Source of the DNA: Pseudomonas sp. v388
GTDB taxonomy: Bacteria; Pseudomonadota; Gammaproteobacteria; Pseudomonadales; Pseudomonadaceae
Assembly: GCF_003935425.1 (NCBI RefSeq)
Contig: NZ_RHQN01000002.1
Location: forward strand, 558,001 to 622,000
DNA: 64,000 nt
Direction of reading: 5' to 3'
Under the pieces are notes generated by a model, which saw nothing but the letters and a program-made list of their open reading frames with translations, searched no databases and was not told where the DNA came from. Positions 7,979 through 18,091 of this stretch are shown here, piece by piece. Within the stretch, counting starts at the first letter, position 1. Every line of letters begins with the position of its first letter. The position numbers and the translations under genes are program-made.

Positions 7979-8866
7979 ATGGAGCGTTGGAGTCTGGAGC
8001 AGTTGCGCCTGTTCCTCCGGGTTGCGGAACTGCGGTCGTTTTCCGCCGTGGCGCGTGAGCAGCACAAGGCCCAGTCCGCCGTCAGCAACGCGATTGCTCT
8101 GCTGGAGGCGGACCTGGGTGTCACGCTCTTCGAGCGCAGCAGCGGTCGCCAGCCGCGCCTCACCGAGAGCGGAGCCGCGTTGCTCGAAGATGCCCGCGAG
8201 CTGTTACGCCAATGCGAGCGCCTGGACGGTCGGGCTCTGGCCCTGATGCGCGGGCAGGAACCCTTGTTACGCGTGGCGCAGGACGAGGCCATGCCGTATC
8301 AGCCGGTCATCGACAGTCTGGATGAACTGGCCAGCCGCTTTCCCTATCTGCAAGTCCAGCTGGCCAGCGCCGCCCAGGGCGATGTGGCGCGCAGGCTGGA
8401 GGAACGCAAGGCAGACCTGGGACTGTTCTTTCACCATGAGCGGATTCCCGAGTCGCTGGAGCGCAGTGCGCTGGGCAGCGTGGAAATGGTCACCGTCTGT
8501 GCCGTCGGCCATCCGCTGGCGGGCGTGGGCCGGGTAACCCGGCAACAGCTGGCACGCCACCGGCAATTGCTGATCACCCCGCAACAAAGCGATTATCCCG
8601 GCGGCGAAGCGATCAGCCCGCAGGTATGGCGTGCGGACAGTTTCTACGCAGGAGCCGAGCTGCTGATGCGCGGCCTGGGCTGGGCATGGCTGCCGCGGCA
8701 CGTAGTGCAGTACCCGACCTATCAGACGCAGATGATCGAACTGGCCTGCGACTGGCGGCCACCGGCACTGGTGGTGGAAATGGCCTGGCGCCGTGATGAA
8801 CCTCTAGGCCCGGCCGCGCAATGGCTGGCCGAACGTTTCGCCGTTCATTTGCAGGCCATTGGTTAG
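7979..8866 (+). CDS. LysR family transcriptional regulator (PA4989-like)
   Basis: A 295-residue regulator with the usual LysR layout: a winged helix-turn-helix in residues 5-64 (core RSFSAVAREQHKAQSAVSNA) and a periplasmic-binding-protein-like effector domain from about residue 90 on. It is divergent from the SMR exporter gene, with an inverted repeat of LysR type directly in front of its start. By the usual behaviour of the family it would repress itself and control the divergent exporter/oxidoreductase set in response to a small molecule, which is not known here. Confidence 0.9.
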   Translation: MERWSLEQLRLFLRVAELRSFSAVAREQHKAQSAVSNAIALLEADLGVTLFERSSGRQPRLTESGAALLEDARELLRQCERLDGRALALMRGQEPLLRVAQDEAMPYQPVIDSLDELASRFPYLQVQLASAAQGDVARRLEERKADLGLFFHHERIPESLERSALGSVEMVTVCAVGHPLAGVGRVTRQQLARHRQLLITPQQSDYPGGEAISPQVWRADSFYAGAELLMRGLGWAWLPRHVVQYPTYQTQMIELACDWRPPALVVEMAWRRDEPLGPAAQWLAERFAVHLQAIG

Positions 8867-8922
8867 CTCAGCGCGGTGGTGTGCATAACTTTTTGGTACG
8901 GTTCCTTGTAGACTTCGCGCCC

Positions 8923-10200
8923 ATGAATAGAACTCTCTACACCTTGCTGTTTCACCTGGGTTTGCCACTGGTTGCCCTGCGTCTCTGGTTACGTGCGCGC
9001 AAGGCTCCGGCGTACCGTCAGCGGATCGGTGAGCGTTTCGCCATGGGCCTGCCGAGCATGCGCCGCGACGGGATCTGGGTGCATGCGGTGTCGGTGGGTG
9101 AAAGTATCGCCGCCGCGCCGATGATCCGGGCATTGCTCAAGCAGTATCCCGATGCGCCGATCACGGTCACCTGCATGACGCCGACGGGTTCAGAGCGAAT
9201 CAACGCGATGTTCGCCGATGAACCGCGCATCCAGCATTGCTACCTGCCCTACGACTTGCCGTGGGCCGCAGGCCGTTTTCTCGACCATGTGCGGCCTCGC
9301 CTCGGAATCATCATGGAGACCGAGTTGTGGCCCAACCATATTCACCAGTGCGCCAGGCGCGGCATTCCGGTGCTGCTCGCCAACGCCCGGCTTTCAGAGC
9401 GTTCGGCGCGGGGTTACGGGCGTTTCACCAGGCTGACCCGTCCGATGCTGGCTGAAATGAGCGGCTTTGCGGTGCAGACCGAAGCCGAAGCCCAGCGCTT
9501 TCGCGACCTGGGTGCACGACCCGAGTGCGTGACGGTGACCGGTTCGATCAAGTTCGACTTGAGCATTGACCCTCGACTGCTGGACGACGCGGCGCGGTTG
9601 CGCGAGCGGTGGCAGGCCACGGAGCGACCCGTGTGGATCGCGGCCAGCACGCATGCGGGTGAGGACGAGAGTGTGCTGGCCGCGCATCGGCAATTGATGG
9701 TCAGTCACCCGGATGCCTTGCTGATTCTGGTGCCGCGCCATCCCGAGCGGTTCAACAGCGTCCACGAGCTGTGTCAGCAGCAGGGATTCGCAACCGTCCG
9801 GCGCTCGACCGGGCAGACGGTTACCGCCACGGATTCGGTGATGCTGGGCGACACGATGGGGGAATTGCTGTTTCTATATGCGCTGGCCGACGTGGCCCTT
9901 GTCGGCGGCAGCCTGGTGCCCAACGGCGGCCACAACCTGCTGGAGCCTGCGGCGCTGGCCAAGCCGGTGTTGAGCGGTCCGCACCTGTTCAACTTCCTGG
10001 AAATCGCCGCCATGCTGCGCAACGCCGGCGCGCTGGAGACAGTGAGCGATGCCACGGAACTGGCCACAGCCGTGCAACGCCTGTTCGACCAGCCACAGCA
10101 TGCCAAAGCCATGGCCGAGTCCGGATTGAGCGTGATGAAAGCCAATCAGGGGGCCTTGCAGCGGTTGCTGGATCTGATTGCCGGCCTGAGCAGGCTGTAG
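8923..10200 (+). CDS. waaA: 3-deoxy-D-manno-octulosonic acid (Kdo) transferase WaaA
   Basis: A 425-residue GT-B glycosyltransferase that adds Kdo from CMP-Kdo to lipid IVA, starting the LPS core. The N-terminal 20 residues form the membrane anchor. WVHAVSVGES near residues 50-60 holds the catalytic glutamate, METELWPN lies near residue 130, and the C-terminal half carries the nucleotide-binding GGHNLLEPAALAKPV near residues 330-345. The selected ATG gives the standard length; an upstream in-frame ATG overlaps the LysR gene. Its stop codon TAG falls at the edge of a REP repeat. Confidence 0.96.
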   Translation: MNRTLYTLLFHLGLPLVALRLWLRARKAPAYRQRIGERFAMGLPSMRRDGIWVHAVSVGESIAAAPMIRALLKQYPDAPITVTCMTPTGSERINAMFADEPRIQHCYLPYDLPWAAGRFLDHVRPRLGIIMETELWPNHIHQCARRGIPVLLANARLSERSARGYGRFTRLTRPMLAEMSGFAVQTEAEAQRFRDLGARPECVTVTGSIKFDLSIDPRLLDDAARLRERWQATERPVWIAASTHAGEDESVLAAHRQLMVSHPDALLILVPRHPERFNSVHELCQQQGFATVRRSTGQTVTATDSVMLGDTMGELLFLYALADVALVGGSLVPNGGHNLLEPAALAKPVLSGPHLFNFLEIAAMLRNAGALETVSDATELATAVQRLFDQPQHAKAMAESGLSVMKANQGALQRLLDLIAGLSRL

Positions 10201-10288
10201 GCGCGCCTGTCTGCCAATAGGGTGGTACATGCCCAGCCGATGTGGCGCCTGACACGATGCCTTGGCGAGCAAGCTCGCTCCTACAGGT
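10199..10288. repeat. REP doublet after waaA
   Basis: A degraded left unit is followed by the spacer gatgtggcgcctgaca and then the clear unit ccttggcgagcaagctcgctcctac. The spacer closely matches the doublet near the left edge of the window. It separates waaA from the convergent TolC-family gene. Confidence 0.7.
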
Positions 10289-10294
10289 GTTGGC

Positions 10295-11731
10295 TCAGCG
10301 CGCGGGCCTTTCGAAATTCTTCCGGGCTTGCGCCGCCAGATCCGGCGGCAGGAAGTCCTTGTCGGGGTTGTAATCCGATTTCAGATAGCGCGCCAGATCC
10401 TGCAAATCACCCGGATTCAGCGTGCCGGCCGCTTGCTTCAGGCGCAGGTTGTCGATGATGTAGTCATAGCGGGTGTTGTTGTAATCGCGCACCGACGCAT
10501 ACAGCTGACGCTGCGCATCCAGCACGTCGACGATATTGCGCGTGCCCACCTGGTAACCGATTTCCGTGGCTTCCAGCGCGCTCTGGTTGGAAATGATCGA
10601 CTGCTTGCGCGCCTGCACCTGCTCCACATCGGTATTGACCGCGCGATGCAGGTTGCGGGTGTCTTCCACCACTTGCCGGCGCAGACTCTCGCGGCGCTGT
10701 TCACTCTGATTCAAACGAGCATAAGCCTCACGCACCTGGGAACTGGTGAGGCCGCCGCTATAGAGCGGAATGTTCAGCTGCACGCCGATCGTGCGTTGCT
10801 CCACATCGCCGCTGTAGTTCTGCCCGGTGTAGTTGGGGTTGCTGAAATCCATCGCGTCGTTGTCACCGCGCTGGTAGGTGGCGACGGCATCCACGGTCGG
10901 AGCATGCCCGGCCTTGCGCTGGCGCACGGTTTCCTGGGCAGCATCGACAGCGTAATTGCTCGCCAGCAGGTTCAGGTTCTGCCGGGCGGCGGTGTCGACC
11001 CACGCCTTGGCGTCATTAGGCGTCGGCGCCAGTACCGGCAAGGTGTGGACGATGCCTTCAATCGAGTTGTACTCGCGGTTAGTCAGTGTCACCAACGCCT
11101 GAAAGGCGTCATCGACCTGGCGCTGAGCGATGATCCGGTTGGCCCGCGAGGTGTCGTGACTGGCCTGGGCCTGCAGCACGTCGGTCTTGTCGGACAGACC
11201 GACATTGAAGCGTTCGTTGGCCTGATCCAGTTGGCGTCTGAAGGCGGCTTCCTCAGCCTTGGTCGACGCCAGGTTGTCCTGGGCGCGCAGCACCGCAAAG
11301 TAGCTTTGCGCCGATTGCAGGATCAGGTTCTGCTCGGTGGCGGACAGCTCCAGCGCGGCCTGCTCGTTCACGGCCTCGGCGGCTTGCAACTGAAACCAGC
11401 GGTCGGCGCGGAAGATCGGCTGGCTCAAGGTCGCCTGATACACCGTGCCGCTGCGGCTGATGGTAGCGCGCGGCTGATCGATGCTGACGCGGGTGTTGTT
11501 GGTCTGCGCGCCCGCCGACAGATTGGGCAGCAGCCCGGAGCGGGCCTGCGGCACGCCTTCCTTGCGGGCCTGGTAATCGGCGCGCGCTGCGGCCAGGTCG
11601 GCGTTGTTGTCCACGGCCTGTTGATAGACGCTCACCAGGCCGGTCTGGGTCGGGGGTGGAAGATCCGCTGCCAGGGCCAGTTCACCGCCTGCGAGCGAGA
11701 CGGCAATGACCAACGAAAGTTTGCGCAGCAT
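10295..11731 (-). CDS. TolC family outer membrane channel protein (OpmH-like)
   Basis: A 478-residue outer membrane protein forming the exit duct for type I secretion or tripartite efflux. A signal peptide is clear (MLRKLSLVIAVSLAGGELALA, cut before ADLPP). Two homologous halves rich in heptad-like helices follow, including motifs such as LDVLDAQRQLY near residue 390 that belong to TolC-type proteins. The ATG chosen has AGGGA seven bases ahead; an ATG six codons upstream lacks a ribosome site. The PAO1 gene at this position is opmH (PA4974). It has no pump genes beside it, as usual for a shared TolC. Confidence 0.92.
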   Translation of the reverse strand: MLRKLSLVIAVSLAGGELALAADLPPPTQTGLVSVYQQAVDNNADLAAARADYQARKEGVPQARSGLLPNLSAGAQTNNTRVSIDQPRATISRSGTVYQATLSQPIFRADRWFQLQAAEAVNEQAALELSATEQNLILQSAQSYFAVLRAQDNLASTKAEEAAFRRQLDQANERFNVGLSDKTDVLQAQASHDTSRANRIIAQRQVDDAFQALVTLTNREYNSIEGIVHTLPVLAPTPNDAKAWVDTAARQNLNLLASNYAVDAAQETVRQRKAGHAPTVDAVATYQRGDNDAMDFSNPNYTGQNYSGDVEQRTIGVQLNIPLYSGGLTSSQVREAYARLNQSEQRRESLRRQVVEDTRNLHRAVNTDVEQVQARKQSIISNQSALEATEIGYQVGTRNIVDVLDAQRQLYASVRDYNNTRYDYIIDNLRLKQAAGTLNPGDLQDLARYLKSDYNPDKDFLPPDLAAQARKNFERPAR

Positions 11732-11894
11732 GAGGCATTCCCTGTTCATGAAATTGATCGCGGGTCGGTGTAAAACCGGTTAGCGAGTGTAGAGCCAGAC
11801 GCCGGGTGCGACAAAGCGCCATTTCGGCCATCTATCCAGACCTGTGCAATTGCGCTGGCGTTCCGTGCGCCGCCCATCATAGACTGGCGACGTT

Positions 11895-11982
11895 CTTGTC
11901 GGGGTGCCTTGCTATGAGGCTGAGATCGGTTAAACCGGATCCCGTTGAACCTGATCAGGTTAGCGCCTGCGTAGGGAACAAG
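11895..11982 (+). promoter_or_regulatory. Thiamine pyrophosphate (TPP) riboswitch upstream of thiC
   Basis: The conserved TPP aptamer strings are present in order: ggggtgc, ggctgaga, then ttgaacctgatcaggtta and gcgtagggaa, with cttgt and acaag able to pair as the closing helix. It lies 166 bases before thiC on the same strand. In proteobacteria TPP binding here lowers thiC expression, by blocking translation or by early termination. I see no T-run hairpin before thiC, so control of translation is more likely. Confidence 0.95.
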
Positions 11983-12043
11983 ATTTCTCGTCTCCCGGCG
12001 AGTCCTCTTGAGTATCGTCCGGGGTCGATTGTTCAAAAAATGA

Positions 12044-14038
<1,995 letters not shown>

Positions 14039-14083
14039 AGCGGGGAATGGCAGGGCGCCCGGACGGCGCTCTTGCCAGAAGAA

Positions 14084-14830
14084 TCAACCGCGACCGGGGA
14101 ACAGTTCCGGCTTGAGTACGCCATTGAGCTGCGGATAGGGAATCTTCAATTCGATGTGGCCCATCGAGTATGGCGCGATGGTCACCACCGGGTACTTGAG
14201 GATCACCGCGCCGTAGGTCAGGGCAATGTTGGGCGTGCGTTTGAACGGCCAGGTCTGCATGAACTCGGTGTCCTTGTTCATGCCCGTCGAGGCCAGCCAG
14301 CCCATGTGGGCCAGTTCGGCTTTCTGCCAGAATTCGTTTTCCTTGCCCGGCACGACCATGTCGGCCAGGGTCAGGACTTTCTGCTGCTGGCGCGAATAGT
14401 TGATGAACGCGCGGCCCGGATTGCCATGGGCGCCGCCGTTGTCCAGATAGCTCGACAGCTCGATCACCACGATTCCGTCATGCTGCTCGCGGACCTTGGC
14501 TTGCAGGTAGCTGCTGTTGCGGCCTTGGGCGCGGCTGAGGAACTGCTCCTGATAATCCTTGAGGGAAGCCGGCAGCGGCGCATCCGAATCGGTGCGGGTC
14601 AGCTGCAACAGGGTTCTCTGGACGATAGCATCCAGCTTCTGCTCGGTCGGGAAATGCACGGTATCGATGTTCACCAACGGGCAGTCGGCCGTGGTGCAGC
14701 CCGGCTTGATCAGCTCGGAAGCGTCACGTTCGACTTGCAGCGGAGAGCGCATGTTGGGTGTGAAGAGGCTTTGGCAGGCGCCGAGCACCAGGGCCAGGCA
14801 AACCAGTGAAGTGATCCTCAATAACGACAT
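14084..14830 (-). CDS. Lipoprotein with DUF3298/RsiV-like domain (PA4972-like)
   Basis: A 248-residue probable lipoprotein. The signal peptide MSLLRITSLVCLALVLGAC ends in a lipobox (LGAC), and serine at +2 suggests sorting to the outer membrane. The remainder resembles the DUF3298 group of RsiV-like proteins: a segment with YLDNGGAHGNPG followed by tyrosine- and proline-rich strands and an ending like IPYPQLNGVLKP. In RsiV the domain binds lysozyme; nothing shows that here. A longer frame upstream would bury the signal peptide, so the internal ATG is used. It converges on thiC with a 45-base gap. Confidence 0.75.
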   Translation of the reverse strand: MSLLRITSLVCLALVLGACQSLFTPNMRSPLQVERDASELIKPGCTTADCPLVNIDTVHFPTEQKLDAIVQRTLLQLTRTDSDAPLPASLKDYQEQFLSRAQGRNSSYLQAKVREQHDGIVVIELSSYLDNGGAHGNPGRAFINYSRQQQKVLTLADMVVPGKENEFWQKAELAHMGWLASTGMNKDTEFMQTWPFKRTPNIALTYGAVILKYPVVTIAPYSMGHIELKIPYPQLNGVLKPELFPGRG

Positions 14831-15037
14831 GTTGATCCTTTGCGGTGTCTGTAATAGCGGTTGCGTTGCACGCATGCAGGCTGGTTGGACTGCAAATCAT
14901 GACTTCGGTTCGCCACTTGGCGGATTGGATTTGTTTTACGCCATAGGCGTCTAACCTGCATCTCATGGGGGCTGCATCCGGGTGCCGATGCGCGTTAGGA
15001 TGGTCCAAAGCCAAACACGGCAGCAAGCGAGATATCC

Positions 15038-15655
15038 ATGACCCAAACCACCCGATCCGTTCCGACGGCGTTCGAGATCAGCCGACGCGAAAACTGCTTC
15101 CAAGGCTTCTATAGACTGGACAAACTGTTCCTGCGTCACGAATTGTTCGAAGGCGGCATGGGCAGGGAGATCAGCCGCGAGCTTTTCGTGCGCCACGATG
15201 CGGTATGCGTCCTGCCCTATGACGCCAGGCGCGACGAGGTGGTACTGATTGAACAGTTCCGTGTCGGCGCGCTGGAAAAGACCGGCAACCCATGGTTGAT
15301 CGAGATGGTCGCCGGCCTGATCGACAAGGAAGAGGAGCCGGAAGAAGTTGCTCATCGTGAAGCGGAAGAGGAAGCTGGATTGACCTTCAGCGCGCTCTGG
15401 CCGATCACCAAGTACTTTCCGTCACCGGGTGGCAGCGATGAATTCGTTCACCTGTTCCTGGGGCAATGCAGCAGCCAGGGTGCTGGCGGAATACACGGTC
15501 TTGAGTCGGAAGGCGAAGACATCCGCGTCACAGTCTGGTCGTTCGACGACGCCATGCAGGCCGTTGCCGACGGTCGCATCATGAACGCTGCAACCATTAT
15601 CGCCATGCAATGGCTGGCATTGAATCGCACTGAAATAAGGGGGTTATGGTCGTGA
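15038..15655 (+). CDS. nudF: ADP-ribose pyrophosphatase (Nudix hydrolase)
   Basis: A 205-residue Nudix enzyme that splits ADP-ribose into AMP and ribose-5-phosphate. The Nudix box is complete near residues 99-121: G-LIDKE-E followed by REAEEEAGL. A characteristic proline (SPGGSDE) follows about 16 residues later, as in NudF/ADPRase. It heads a small rightward group with the DUF1249 gene, which its end overlaps by ten bases; the same order appears in E. coli (nudF-yqiB-cpdA-yqiA-parE) and in PAO1. Confidence 0.92.
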   Translation: MTQTTRSVPTAFEISRRENCFQGFYRLDKLFLRHELFEGGMGREISRELFVRHDAVCVLPYDARRDEVVLIEQFRVGALEKTGNPWLIEMVAGLIDKEEEPEEVAHREAEEEAGLTFSALWPITKYFPSPGGSDEFVHLFLGQCSSQGAGGIHGLESEGEDIRVTVWSFDDAMQAVADGRIMNAATIIAMQWLALNRTEIRGLWS

Positions 15656-16098
15656 ACCTATTGCGCGAGCGCTACCGTGTCGACCTCGCCGGGCTGCAAG
15701 CTGCCTGCGAAGCCAACTACGCGCGCTTGATGCGTTTGCTGCCCGACATGCGCAACGCACAGCGCTCCCGTCGAGTGGCCGTTACCCAGGGTGACCAGAT
15801 GCTGGGCGTGCTGGCAGTCGAAGTCCTGCTCGATTGCCCGTACACCACCACCCTGCAAGTCCGCCAGGAGCACAGCCTGCCCTGGCTGCCGGTCCCGAGC
15901 CTGGAAGTGCAGGTCTACCACGACGCCCGCATGGCCGAAGTCATCGGCGCCGAACATGCCCGTCGGTTCCGGGGGATTTATCCGTATCCCAATGCCGATA
16001 TGCACCAGCCTGACGAAAAAGCACAGTTGAATGTGTTTTTGGGGGAGTGGCTGAGCCACTGCCTGGCGTGTGGGCATGAGTTTGAAGTGGTGAGGTGA
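15646..16098 (+). CDS. DUF1249 family protein (YqiB-like)
   Basis: A 150-residue soluble protein of unknown role, conserved in gamma-proteobacteria between nudF and cpdA. It overlaps the nudF end by ten bases and is probably translated with it. There are no membrane segments and no motif I can assign. Recognisable conserved-looking stretches are YTTTLQVRQ and the C-terminal YPYPNADMHQPDEKAQLN. ATG at the stated start follows ataaggggg closely; a GTG two codons later has better spacing and could be used instead. Confidence 0.85.
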   Translation: MVVNLLRERYRVDLAGLQAACEANYARLMRLLPDMRNAQRSRRVAVTQGDQMLGVLAVEVLLDCPYTTTLQVRQEHSLPWLPVPSLEVQVYHDARMAEVIGAEHARRFRGIYPYPNADMHQPDEKAQLNVFLGEWLSHCLACGHEFEVVR

Positions 16099-16344
16099 GA
16101 AGGGTAGCCACACTCCGGGCTTGTGCGGGGATCAAGAGCACACCTGTCTTTCACGGCTTGGCGCCATAGAGTTTATGCTTTACGCCTCCTTCTATTTTTG
16201 TCGCGTGGGTAAAGGCGTGGGAAGTGTCATGTGCTGGGTGTAAGAAGCTTCCGAAAATAAATATTTAGCCGTGTTGTTAACTGTTTAAGTTTTTCTCTTG
16301 TGCTAGTTTGCCTGAAGTGTTCTTCAGGCATTGGCTAGTCGTGT
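16099..16344. other. A+T-rich gap at the left edge of the accessory segment
   Basis: After the DUF1249 stop the base composition changes at about 16190 to A+T-rich DNA with runs such as aaaataaatattta, unlike its neighbours. No gene, tRNA or insertion sequence end is seen. It probably holds the promoter for the following pair of genes. Confidence 0.5.
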
Positions 16345-16752
16345 ATGGTTTATCTGGGTGAGAAGTTGGAAATCTGCAGGGTGGTTCCGTTCAATTGGAG
16401 TGACACTTGGCTTGTGGTTGTCAGTGGTGATGGGATTAATGTCTGTGGGCACGCACTGATGAAAGCGGGTAGTTATTATTTTCATATCCTGGGTTGGGTC
16501 GAGAGGCCATGGTATATGAATGATGAAGGCTACGATCGCTACAAGCGCGAGGGCGCAAAGAGAGAGTTGTTTCGTCGTAAAGTGACGATGCCCAATCCAC
16601 AAGGGGCTCAGCGAAAACTTGAGGAGCTAAGTCTGAAGCCTTGGGTCTGGCTAGGGGTTCCCAATAACTGCGTATCCTACGTCGAAGAAATTTTTAAGGC
16701 TGGCGGCATCAATGATTTCTCTTTTATAAATTGTCCGATTGGTTGGCGATGA
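16345..16752 (+). CDS. Candidate toxin: small protein with permuted-papain-like Cys/His layout
   Basis: A 135-residue protein with no assigned function that I can name with certainty. Two motifs stand out: CGHALMK with His36 followed by a hydrophobic strand, and NNCVSYVEEIFKAGG with Cys109 at the head of a helix. A His in a strand before a Cys at a helix start is the order seen in circularly permuted papain-fold enzymes (LRAT/NlpC-P60-like amidases), which include several antibacterial effectors. No signal peptide. The TGA overlaps the ATG of a four-helix membrane protein, as in effector-immunity pairs. No good ribosome site is seen at the ATG, and an in-frame TAG lies just upstream. Base composition is A+T-rich against the chromosome. 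Confidence 0.5.
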   Translation: MVYLGEKLEICRVVPFNWSDTWLVVVSGDGINVCGHALMKAGSYYFHILGWVERPWYMNDEGYDRYKREGAKRELFRRKVTMPNPQGAQRKLEELSLKPWVWLGVPNNCVSYVEEIFKAGGINDFSFINCPIGWR

Positions 16753-17132
16753 ATATTGTCCTGGGTCTCGTAAAATTGGCTTTGGCTGCCGCGGCTGGAG
16801 GCCTGATCTCGGTCGTTTTAATTTGTGTAATGATTGGGTGGGCTCGAGTGCCGCCCATGGATGTTGATGTTTATTTGATAATGTGGTCGGCGTTACTGGC
16901 TGGCGGACTATTCGCTTACTTTTTCTCATTTGGCTTCGTGATGCTCTGTCTAGCGGGATTGTGGTTGGGCTTTATATCGATCTATTTTGTTATATTCATT
17001 CTTTGGCCTGGAATGAATTATGAAGAAGGTCTCGTCTATCTCTTCAATGCGGGGTTTGTAGGTGTGCTGCTGGGAGGGCTGGTGGGCCGATACAAACTTC
17101 GCGCCTGGCGTCGGGTAGCAGGCGCCCGTTAA
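16749..17132 (+). CDS. Candidate immunity protein: small four-helix membrane protein
   Basis: A 127-residue, very hydrophobic protein with four predicted membrane helices, roughly residues 4-29, 41-63, 66-88 and 96-115, and a basic C-terminal tail (RYKLRAWRRVAGAR). Its ATG overlaps the stop of the preceding gene in an ATGA junction, so translation is coupled. A TTG six codons upstream could also serve. An inner-membrane partner for a cell-wall or membrane-acting toxin would fit, but that is inference from arrangement alone; no family is recognised. Confidence 0.5.
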   Translation: MNIVLGLVKLALAAAAGGLISVVLICVMIGWARVPPMDVDVYLIMWSALLAGGLFAYFFSFGFVMLCLAGLWLGFISIYFVIFILWPGMNYEEGLVYLFNAGFVGVLLGGLVGRYKLRAWRRVAGAR

Positions 17133-17301
17133 CGAGTTCGTAGATCACGTAATAGCTAGATACTTTTCTAAATAGTTTGAAACCGATTTCAGCTCGACCT
17201 GGCTGCACCATTCTCTAAACTCGCTCTCCTTGTCGTGCCATACACGGCACATATTTAGTTGCTGAAGCGCATGGACGCGCAGCAGGTAATACAGGGAGTT
17301 C

Positions 17302-17826
17302 GTGGTTGTGGGCGTTTACGATTCCAGGGGCAACTACTCGCCCACTCCGGGGCTGTGCAATCAGCCACCTGCCAAGCCAGTCAAGGCTAAACCGCCTGTT
17401 TATAGCTGGGAGAGCCCGCCGCCCAGAATAGTAGTTCGACCCGAGCCTGAAGAGCGCTGCCTGGTCGGGGTCCGTTTCTGCTGGAGCAACGGCGAATACC
17501 TTGCAGGCTGTGATTGGGCGCTTACGCAAGGCGATGGCGGCGTTATTCGCGGGACGCTTGATTCCAAGGGTTTTCTGAGTCAAGTCATAAGCGGTTTATC
17601 CCATCGTATTCAGCTTGCTCCGCAGTTCGATCCTAAAAAGCAAGTCAATGCTCGTCGCTCCGAGCTTCGAAAAATGTTGGACCAGATACTCGCTGCAGAA
17701 CGGGATCAGGCCAATGAACTGAAAGCCGCTCAGGCAGAGCGAGGTGTACTAGCTAATACGTATTACGTCGGCGTTGCTTTTGGGGAGGGTTTTCTCTTCG
17801 GCGCCTGGGCTTGGCGAAGTCCTTGA
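17302..17826 (+). pseudogene. Truncated N-terminal part of a type VI secretion effector-like protein
   Basis: A 174-residue frame starting with GTG behind cagggag. Residues 1-50 are proline-rich and low in complexity. Residues 50-108 look like a beta-sandwich domain (ERCLVGVRFCWSNGEYLAG to HRIQLAP). Residues 115-165 form a charged helix and a small-residue stretch (RSELRKMLDQILAAERDQA, then ANTYYVGVAFGEGFLFGAW). From memory, this helix plus YYxGxAFG run occurs upstream of toxin domains in Pseudomonas type VI effectors. Here the protein stops after AWRSP with no toxin domain, and the DNA beyond reads better on the other strand, so I treat it as a broken or rearranged gene. A functional short protein is not excluded. 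Confidence 0.45.
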
Positions 17827-18016
17827 GGTCGACGTACTGGTCCGTGGGCCAAAAGGTGAGCGCATAGTTCGTACCGGCTGGATCTATCTCACCGAGAGCA
17901 AAGGAGATACTTCCAGAGTATTCGAATGCAGGGCTGACGCTTTCGATAGGGTTGTCTTCATCACCATCGAGCGACAGCGGCGACGAAAGTACCGAAGTGT
18001 GCTCTTGAACGCACAT
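17790..18016 (-). pseudogene. Fragment of an unidentified leftward gene abutting the truncated effector
   Basis: The minus-strand frame uses ordinary Pseudomonas codons and reads like protein (GSISFALGEIDPAGTNYALT, then WPTDQYVDLKDFAKP) up to about 17,800. It then turns into basic low-quality sequence across the effector end. The opposite frame over the same bases uses several rare codons (AGG, AGA, ATA, GGA) and is less convincing. I do not recognise the family. It may be the remains of an immunity or other accessory gene cut by recombination. Confidence 0.3.
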
Positions 18017-18091
18017 CCAGGCCCATATTGCGGTTTACCCGCTTCGGTTCCCATCACATAATCCCCGCTGAATCCTACCCAGGAGATGGCC

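Noticed and set aside
16731-16748. TTG start six codons before the chosen start of the four-helix membrane protein
   Set aside because: The ATG that overlaps the upstream stop as ATGA is the more usual coupled start; TTG remains possible.
17215-17583. Leftward frame of 122 codons over the effector-like fragment
   Set aside because: Rich in Arg/Ala/Pro with no ribosome site, while the plus frame has a plausible start and domain pattern.
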